The notes under the pieces are model-generated. The model did no database searches. It worked only from the letters and a program-made list of their open reading frames with translations, and had not been told where the DNA came from. Shown here piece by piece: positions 56,833-61,907 of a DNA stretch of 61,907 nucleotides; within the stretch, counting starts at the first letter, position 1, and each line of letters begins with the position of its first letter. This DNA is from Pararhizobium mangrovi (GTDB taxonomy: Bacteria > Pseudomonadota > Alphaproteobacteria > Rhizobiales > Rhizobiaceae). The DNA lies in NCBI RefSeq assembly GCF_006516965.1, contig NZ_VHLH01000030.1, positions 1-61,907 on the forward strand. The letters are read 5' to 3'. The translations under genes were made by a program, and so were the position numbers.

Positions 56833-57834
56833 TTGAGCGTGCTCGAAAAGGATACCAACCGGCGTAGCCAGGCGAGATTGAGCGAGACCGAGCGCAAGAA
56901 GGTCGAGTCCGTCGCCCGCTTCCGGTCACCCGTCATCTACGAGGTCATTCGCCGTCAGGGGCGCGAGGAACTGCACCGCCCGAGCGTCAGCCTGTGGGTC
57001 GCGGGCGTCGCGGCCGGTGTCGTCATGGGCTTTTCGGTCGTGGCCGAATCGCTGCTCAAGTCGCACCTGCCCGACCAGTCCTGGGCGCCGCTCGTCGAGC
57101 ATCTCGGCTACTCGCTGGGCTTCCTCATCGTCATCATGGCGCGGTTGCAGCTCTTCACCGAAAACACGATCACCGCCGTACTGCCGATCTGCGCCTATCC
57201 GACGATGCAGAATTTCCTCGCGGTCGCCAGGCTCTGGACCTACGTGCTGCTCGGCAATTTGATCGGCACGCTGATGCTTGCCGCCTTCATCCGGTATTCC
57301 GGCGCATTGACCCCGCAGGACTACACCGCCTTCGCCGAGGTCAGCCAAAAGGTGCTGGAATCGAGCTTCGGGCACGCCCTCGTCGGCGGCATGATCTCCG
57401 GCTTCCTCATCGCCTGCCTCGTCTGGTTGACGCCAACCGCACAGGCGGCCGAATTCTGGATGGTACTGGTCATCACCTACGTGATCGCGCTCGGCGGTTT
57501 CTCGCACGTCGTGGTCGGCAGCGCGGAGGCCTGGTTCGTCGTCATCAACGGGGATGCGGGGTTCGGCCATGTCTTCGGCGGCTACGTTCTCGCCGCCCTG
57601 ATCGGCAACGTGCTCGGCGGCACCGGCCTGTTCACGTTGCTCGCCTATACCCAGGTCGTCGGCGAACTCGACGAGGAATCGAAGCAGCAAACGGACGAAG
57701 AAGACGACGAGGACGAGGTCGAACCGCAGGAAGACGCCGACGAGGAGTCCGATTCCGAATCGGACGATAATTCCGGGTCTTCAACGTCGAAGGATAAAGA
57801 CCGGCGCCGTTCGCGGGAGCCGAGCGCGGCGTGA
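56833..57834 (+). CDS. Formate/nitrite-transporter (FNT) family protein with acidic tail
   Basis: A 333-residue membrane protein. Residues 50-270 form the six-helix FNT channel with the re-entrant loops RLQLFTENT and GGFSHVVVGSAEAW (pore histidine). The rest is unusual: the last 60 residues are a Glu/Asp/Ser tract (EEDDEDEVEPQEDADEE) ending in a short basic patch, DRRRSREPSAA. It starts with TTG at 56833, the only sensible start. Likely a formate, nitrite or hydrosulfide anion channel; no metabolic partner is nearby. Confidence 0.87.
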   Translation: MSVLEKDTNRRSQARLSETERKKVESVARFRSPVIYEVIRRQGREELHRPSVSLWVAGVAAGVVMGFSVVAESLLKSHLPDQSWAPLVEHLGYSLGFLIVIMARLQLFTENTITAVLPICAYPTMQNFLAVARLWTYVLLGNLIGTLMLAAFIRYSGALTPQDYTAFAEVSQKVLESSFGHALVGGMISGFLIACLVWLTPTAQAAEFWMVLVITYVIALGGFSHVVVGSAEAWFVVINGDAGFGHVFGGYVLAALIGNVLGGTGLFTLLAYTQVVGELDEESKQQTDEEDDEDEVEPQEDADEESDSESDDNSGSSTSKDKDRRRSREPSAA

Positions 57835-57992
57835 CCGCCTGGAGCATTCGGTCTCGTTCGACCGGATCGTAGGGCGCTCGAGACGGTTCTAATCCGAACG
57901 CCGGATCGCGATGAGACCAGGGGATGCGAAGACGCACCTTGCTCGACGGCCAAGTTCGCGCCATGGTCGCGGCCCGTCAAACCGGTGGTCGC

Positions 57993-58202
57993 ATGCGAGA
58001 CGAAAACCAGAAGAAGAAATCGGGATGGCACGACCCGGAACGACGGACGCGCCGGCTCTCCGTCTTCCTCATCCTCGGGATCATCGTCGTCGGCGCCGGC
58101 ATAGCCTGGGTCGCAAGTTCCTGGTACTCACGCACCTACGGCTCCGGAAAGATCGACGACATGCCGACACCTCCGCCGAGCGTCGGCGAAGGCAAGTCGT
58201 GA
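57993..58202 (+). CDS. Small single-helix membrane protein
   Basis: A 69-residue protein: a positively charged start (MRDENQKKKSGWHDPERRTRR), one transmembrane helix (VFLILGIIVVGAGIAWVASSW) and a Pro-rich end. It resembles no named family, but the charge pattern (inside-positive) and good codon use make it plausible. The frame is open 23 codons further upstream (57924). It follows the FNT gene by about 160 bases on the same strand. Confidence 0.65.
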   Translation: MRDENQKKKSGWHDPERRTRRLSVFLILGIIVVGAGIAWVASSWYSRTYGSGKIDDMPTPPPSVGEGKS

Positions 58203-58327
58203 GCGCGACGGCCAGCCGGATATCCGAGAGCGCTTTGCGACCCGATTGAATCTGGCCCAGCACTCCATCCCTTCGTTTTCTGCATCGTTCACGACGTAGG
58301 ACTGGATCAGTCCGGCTGGAAAATACC

Positions 58328-59950
58328 CTAGCCGGCTTTGCGAAGCACCGCCGGCGCGGCCTTGCGCACGGCGGGCCCGACATGCGCCTCGAACCGCGCG
58401 AAATTCTCCGCGAACATGGCGACGAGCTTGTGCGCCATCCGGTCGTAGGCAGCCGGGTCCGCCCATGTCGTGCGTGGATCGAGCAGGTCGGGTTCGACGC
58501 CGGAGACCGCGACCGGAACTTCGAAACCGAAATTCTCGTCGACCCGGAAATCCGCCTCGTCCAACTCCCCGTCGAGCGCGGCGGAAAGCATGCGCCGGGT
58601 CGCGGCGATCGGCATGCGCCGTCCCGTGCCGAAGGGCCCGCCGGTCCAGCCCGTGTTGACGAGCCAGCAGGAAACGCCGTGACGTTCGATGCGCTCGCCG
58701 AGCAATGCGCCGTAGACGGCCGGGTGACGCGGCAGGAACGGTGCGCCGAAGCAGGCCGAGAACGTCGCTTCCGGCTCGTCGACGCCGCGCTCGGTCCCGG
58801 CGACCTTGGCGGTGTAGCCGGACAGGAAGTGGAACATCGCCTGTTCCGGCGAAAGCCGCGCCAAGGGCGGCATGACGCCGAAGGCATCCGCCGTCAGCAT
58901 GACGATCGCCCGTGGGTGACCGGCGCGTCCGCTTTCACCGGCATTGGCGATGAAATGCAGCGGATAGGCCGCGCGGGTGTTTTCCGTCAGCGTCGCGTCG
59001 TCGAAATCCGGCAACGCCGCGTCGTCGAGGACGACGTTTTCGAGGATCGTCCCCGGCTTTTCGGTGGCGGCGTAGATGTCGGGCTCGGCCTCGCGCGAAA
59101 GCTTGATGGTCTTGGCGTAGCAGCCGCCTTCGAAATTGAAGATGCCCTCCTCGCTCCAGCCGTGCTCGTCGTCGCCGACGAGGGTCCGGTCGGGATCGGC
59201 CGAAAGCGTGGTCTTGCCCGTGCCGGAAAGGCCGAAGAACAGGCTCGTATCGCCTTTCGCCCCGACGTTCGCCGAGCAGTGCATCGGCAGCACGTCCTTG
59301 GCCGGCAGGAGATAGTTCAGCATCGTGAACACAGCCTTCTTCATCTCGCCGGCATATTCGGTGCCGCCGATCAGCACGAGACCGCGCGTCAGGTCGAGCG
59401 CGATGACCGTTTCCGAACGGCAGCCGTGGCGGCGCGGATCCGCCTTGAAGCTCGGCAGGTCGATGATCGTCAGGCGCGGCATGAAGCGTTCAAGCTGCGC
59501 CTCTTCGGGCCGGATGAGAAGGTTGCGGATGAACAGCGAATGCCAGGCGTATTCGGTGACGACGCGTGTCGGCAGGGCATGCTCGGGATCGGCACCGGCC
59601 ATCAGGTCCTGGACGTAGAGGTCGCAGCCTTCGGCATGGGAGAGGAAATCCGAGAGCAGCACCTGGAAGCGCGCCGGCTCCATTGCCCGGTTGGCGTCCC
59701 ACCAGATTTCGTCCTCGATCCGCGGATGGCGCACGATGTGCTTGTCCGTCGGCGAACGGCCGGTGTGGCGGCCCGTGGTGGCGACAAGGGCACCATGCGC
59801 CGTGCGGCGAGCCTGCCCGCGCGAGACCGCCGCTTCGGCCAACACTTCCACATCGGCGTTGTAATGGACGTGCCCGAGCTTGCGAAAGCCGGCTTCGGCC
59901 AGACCGAATGAAGGGTTGCGCACACCCGATTCGCGGCGATTTTCCAACAT
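58328..59950 (-). CDS. pckA: Phosphoenolpyruvate carboxykinase (ATP)
   Basis: A 540-residue gluconeogenic enzyme: oxaloacetate plus ATP to PEP plus CO2 and ADP. P-loop [13 protein letters not shown], kinase-2 box [21 protein letters not shown] and [10 protein letters not shown] are all typical of the ATP-type enzyme. In rhizobia pckA is often beside chvI/chvG; here it is divergent from xseA. Its upstream DNA is AT-rich and contains a direct repeat, listed separately. Confidence 0.96.
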   Translation of the reverse strand: MLENRRESGVRNPSFGLAEAGFRKLGHVHYNADVEVLAEAAVSRGQARRTAHGALVATTGRHTGRSPTDKHIVRHPRIEDEIWWDANRAMEPARFQVLLSDFLSHAEGCDLYVQDLMAGADPEHALPTRVVTEYAWHSLFIRNLLIRPEEAQLERFMPRLTIIDLPSFKADPRRHGCRSETVIALDLTRGLVLIGGTEYAGEMKKAVFTMLNYLLPAKDVLPMHCSANVGAKGDTSLFFGLSGTGKTTLSADPDRTLVGDDEHGWSEEGIFNFEGGCYAKTIKLSREAEPDIYAATEKPGTILENVVLDDAALPDFDDATLTENTRAAYPLHFIANAGESGRAGHPRAIVMLTADAFGVMPPLARLSPEQAMFHFLSGYTAKVAGTERGVDEPEATFSACFGAPFLPRHPAVYGALLGERIERHGVSCWLVNTGWTGGPFGTGRRMPIAATRRMLSAALDGELDEADFRVDENFGFEVPVAVSGVEPDLLDPRTTWADPAAYDRMAHKLVAMFAENFARFEAHVGPAVRKAAPAVLRKAG

Positions 59951-60049
59951 GCCATCCTCCGTTCACGACAGCCCAAGACGATCGCGATCAAACAGATATG
60001 ACAGCGAACTTCAAGGTAGCAAAATCGGAAAATTCAACGAAATCAGAAT

Positions 60050-60074
60050 ATTAATCGATTTAAGAAATTAATCG
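60050..60074. promoter_or_regulatory. ATTAATCG direct repeat upstream of pckA
   Basis: ATTAATCG occurs at 60050-60057 and again at 60067-60074, start-to-start distance 17 bases, in an AT-rich patch 100-125 bases upstream of pckA. The layout suits tandem binding of a response-regulator dimer or a LysR-type protein; the actual factor is unknown. Confidence 0.4.
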
Positions 60075-60201
60075 CTTCATTAAACCGTTTTAGGGTCGGA
60101 CGCAGTTCGTCTCATTCATTCGACAGGATCGCCGTCCCCGACATCTCAAACGGCGCTTCATGGCGCTTGACCGTGTGGCTTTGCTTGGGCGCAATGCGTG
60201 C

Positions 60202-61821
60202 ATGGCCAAATCATCCCGTTCCGATTCGCCCGTCGCCGGCGACAATCTCGTCGAATATTCCGTCAGCGAGATCTCCGGCTCGATCAAGCGCACCATGGAA
60301 AACGCGTTCGGACGCGTGCGCATCCGCGGCGAGATCTCCGGCTATCGCGGGCCGCATTCCTCCGGTCACGCCTATTTTTCGCTGAAGGACGAGCGCTCGC
60401 GCATCGAGGCCGTCGTCTGGCGCACGACCTTCGCGAAGCTGAAGATCAAGCCCGAGGAAGGCATGGAGATGATCGCCACCGGCCGGGTGACGACCTTCGC
60501 CGGCGCCTCGAAATACCAGATCGCGATCGAGCAACTGGAACCGGCCGGTGCCGGTGCGCTGATGGCGCTTTTGGAGGAACGCCGCCGCACGCTTGCCGCC
60601 GAAGGCCTTTTCGACGAAACGCGCAAGCGCGCCCTCCCCTTCATGCCGCGCGTCGTCGGCGTCGTCACCTCGCCGACGGGCGCGGTCATCCGCGATATCC
60701 TGCACCGCATAACCGACCGGTTTCCGCTGCACGTGGTCGTCTGGCCCGTACGCGTGCAGGGGGAAACCTGCGGACGGGAGGTGGCTGCAGCGATCGAGGG
60801 GTTCTCGACGATGGCGCCCGGCGGCCAGATACCACGGCCGGACCTCGTGATCGTGGCGCGCGGTGGCGGCAGCCTTGAGGATCTCTGGGGGTTCAACGAC
60901 GAGATCGTGGTGCGCGCGGCGGCCGCCTCGACGATCCCGCTCGTCTCCGCCGTCGGCCACGAGACCGACTGGACGCTGATCGATTACGCCGCCGACCGGC
61001 GCGCACCGACCCCGACCGGGGCGGCGGAGATCGCGGTTCCGGTCCGCGCAGAACTGGAAGCCGAGCTGGCCGGGCTCGCCGCCCGGCTGAGGGGTGCGAC
61101 GACGCGCCGGCTCGATCTTCGGCGGCAGGATCTGCGGGCGCTCGCACGCGCACTGCCTTCGCTGGATGGTGTGCTGGCCCTTCCCCGGCGACGCTTCGAC
61201 GAGGCGGCAAGCCGCCTCGACCGGGCGCTCGACGCGGCCCAGCGCGACAAGCGGGCGGCATTCGAGCGCGCCGCGGCACGCCTGACGCCGACGAACCTGG
61301 CGGCGAGCCTTTCCCACCGGCGCCAATACGTGCGCGAACTCGCATTTCGCGGCGAACGTCATATCGAGCGGCGAAGCGAGCGGGCGAGAGCCCGGATCGA
61401 GCGCATTGGCGCGACCCTTTCCGGTGAGCCCGCACGCCTTTTTGCCCGGATCGAGCGCGGCGGCGAACGGCTCGCCTCTCAGCTCGCCCGTATGGACGCC
61501 GCGCAGAACCTCGCCGGTGAACGCCGTCGGCGGCGCATCGTGGCCGCCGAGCGCATGCTCGCATCGCTTTCCTACAGGAACGTGCTCGCGCGCGGTTTCG
61601 CGCTGGTGCGCGACGAAGCCGGCATTCCGGTCAAGACGGCTGCAAGCCTGGCACCGAATGCCGCCATCGCCATCGAGTTCTCCGACGGTGTGGTGGACGC
61701 CGTGACGCGCGACGAAGACAGGACGTCGGCAGGAGGGACGAGCAAGGCCCGGCCGCAACCGCGTCCACGCCGCCCGCAGAAGGAGACGGCAACGCCTGCC
61801 AAGCAGGGCTCGCTATTCTAG
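60202..61821 (+). CDS. xseA: Exodeoxyribonuclease VII large subunit
   Basis: A 539-residue subunit of the single-strand-specific exonuclease VII. The N-terminal OB fold ([20 protein letters not shown]) is followed by the catalytic domain ([61 protein letters not shown]) and a long Arg/Ala-rich coiled-coil. Met at 60202 was chosen over one at 60160 because the family starts near SRSDSPV. Its partner xseB is not in the window. The TAG stop at 61819 is part of a CTAG that abuts the insertion sequence. Confidence 0.93.
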   Translation: MAKSSRSDSPVAGDNLVEYSVSEISGSIKRTMENAFGRVRIRGEISGYRGPHSSGHAYFSLKDERSRIEAVVWRTTFAKLKIKPEEGMEMIATGRVTTFAGASKYQIAIEQLEPAGAGALMALLEERRRTLAAEGLFDETRKRALPFMPRVVGVVTSPTGAVIRDILHRITDRFPLHVVVWPVRVQGETCGREVAAAIEGFSTMAPGGQIPRPDLVIVARGGGSLEDLWGFNDEIVVRAAAASTIPLVSAVGHETDWTLIDYAADRRAPTPTGAAEIAVPVRAELEAELAGLAARLRGATTRRLDLRRQDLRALARALPSLDGVLALPRRRFDEAASRLDRALDAAQRDKRAAFERAAARLTPTNLAASLSHRRQYVRELAFRGERHIERRSERARARIERIGATLSGEPARLFARIERGGERLASQLARMDAAQNLAGERRRRRIVAAERMLASLSYRNVLARGFALVRDEAGIPVKTAASLAPNAAIAIEFSDGVVDAVTRDEDRTSAGGTSKARPQPRPRRPQKETATPAKQGSLF

Positions 61822-61907
61822 GTAGTGGACTCATAAGTTCGCATCCACAGTCTTGCCGATGCGAGAGCGACGGCGGCGAGAAAGTTCCTTGCCAGCTTGT
61901 CGTAGCG
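61818..61907 (-). CDS. IS5-like transposase, C-terminal part (cut by window edge)
   Basis: The minus strand reads [20 protein letters not shown] and WMRTYESTT before a stop at 61818. [16 protein letters not shown] with the W-R tail is the C-terminal end of IS5-family (IS427-like) transposases. Only 29 residues are in the window. The stop codon shares bases with the CTAG next to xseA. The gene should continue to the right. Confidence 0.8.
   Translation of the reverse strand, partial: RYDKLARNFLAAVALASARLWMRTYESTT
61822..61907. mobile_element. IS5-family insertion sequence, partial (left end only)
   Basis: GGTAGTGGACTCATAAGTT begins immediately after CTAG at 61818-61821 and looks like the terminal inverted repeat of an IS427-like element, which prefers a YTAR/CTAG target. 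The transposase runs toward this end. The other end and any second CTAG copy are outside the window. Confidence 0.7.

Noticed and set aside
58382-59911. A 509-codon plus-strand frame opposite pckA
   Set aside because: Antisense shadow of pckA; no family resemblance.
60050-60086. TTAA pairs upstream of pckA as a CtrA binding site
   Set aside because: The spacings are 5, 4 and 8 bases, not the 7 bases of the CtrA full site.

Overview
The window is 61.9 kb of GC-rich (roughly two-thirds G+C) bacterial chromosome. Gene content points to an alphaproteobacterium of the order Hyphomicrobiales (Rhizobiales): a PmtA-type phospholipid N-methyltransferase, a 60-residue DUF1127 protein, a short 211-residue GpmA, an ATP-dependent PEP carboxykinase, DnaK/DnaJ behind a sigma-32-like promoter, and many ATGA start/stop overlaps. 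I cannot assign a genus from sequence alone. Both strands carry long open frames opposite real genes, a side effect of GC-rich codon use, and these were discarded.

Layout. 1-6.8 kb: GtrA-like membrane protein, MepA endopeptidase, then the chain mgsA-glk-ABC exporter-dapB and gpmA. 6.9-10.0 kb: a DJ-1/PfpI protein and a three-gene polar amino acid (probably cystine) ABC importer, followed by two 162-bp copies of a palindrome-ended intergenic repeat. 10.6-15.6 kb: a MarR regulator divergent from a tightly packed run of small detoxification-type enzymes (VOC, DUF899, RibD-like reductase, GST, DUF1428, VOC) and a GFA-family protein. 15.7-21.0 kb: two divergent regulator/membrane-protein pairs (TetR with a VC0807-type protein; MocR with an EamA exporter), a polysaccharide deacetylase, and a decayed metallo-hydrolase fragment.

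21.1-24.2 kb is a lower-GC islet with three adjacent genes: an sce7726-like putative nuclease, an sce7725-family protein and a RES-domain protein with an N-terminal zinc finger. Core genes follow (DedA, nth, pyrF, lepA). 28.6-31.1 kb is a second, markedly AT-richer islet: an SMC/OLD-type ABC ATPase overlapping a DUF4276 (Toprim-like) gene. Both islets have the architecture of prokaryotic conflict systems and are the best candidates for undescribed biology here.

32.0-61.9 kb is mostly core: an Asp/Arg-rich lipoprotein, DUF1127, PBP1A, an isoprenylcysteine-methyltransferase-like protein, an M20 dipeptidase, polA, a TrkH potassium transporter, dnaK-dnaJ, PmtA-like methyltransferase, DUF3307 protein, a DHA2-type efflux pump divergent from a universal stress protein, the tamA-tamB operon, a formate/nitrite-type channel with an acidic tail, pckA and xseA. 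The window ends inside an IS5-like insertion sequence that begins exactly at the xseA stop codon. No rRNA, tRNA or CRISPR array was recognised.
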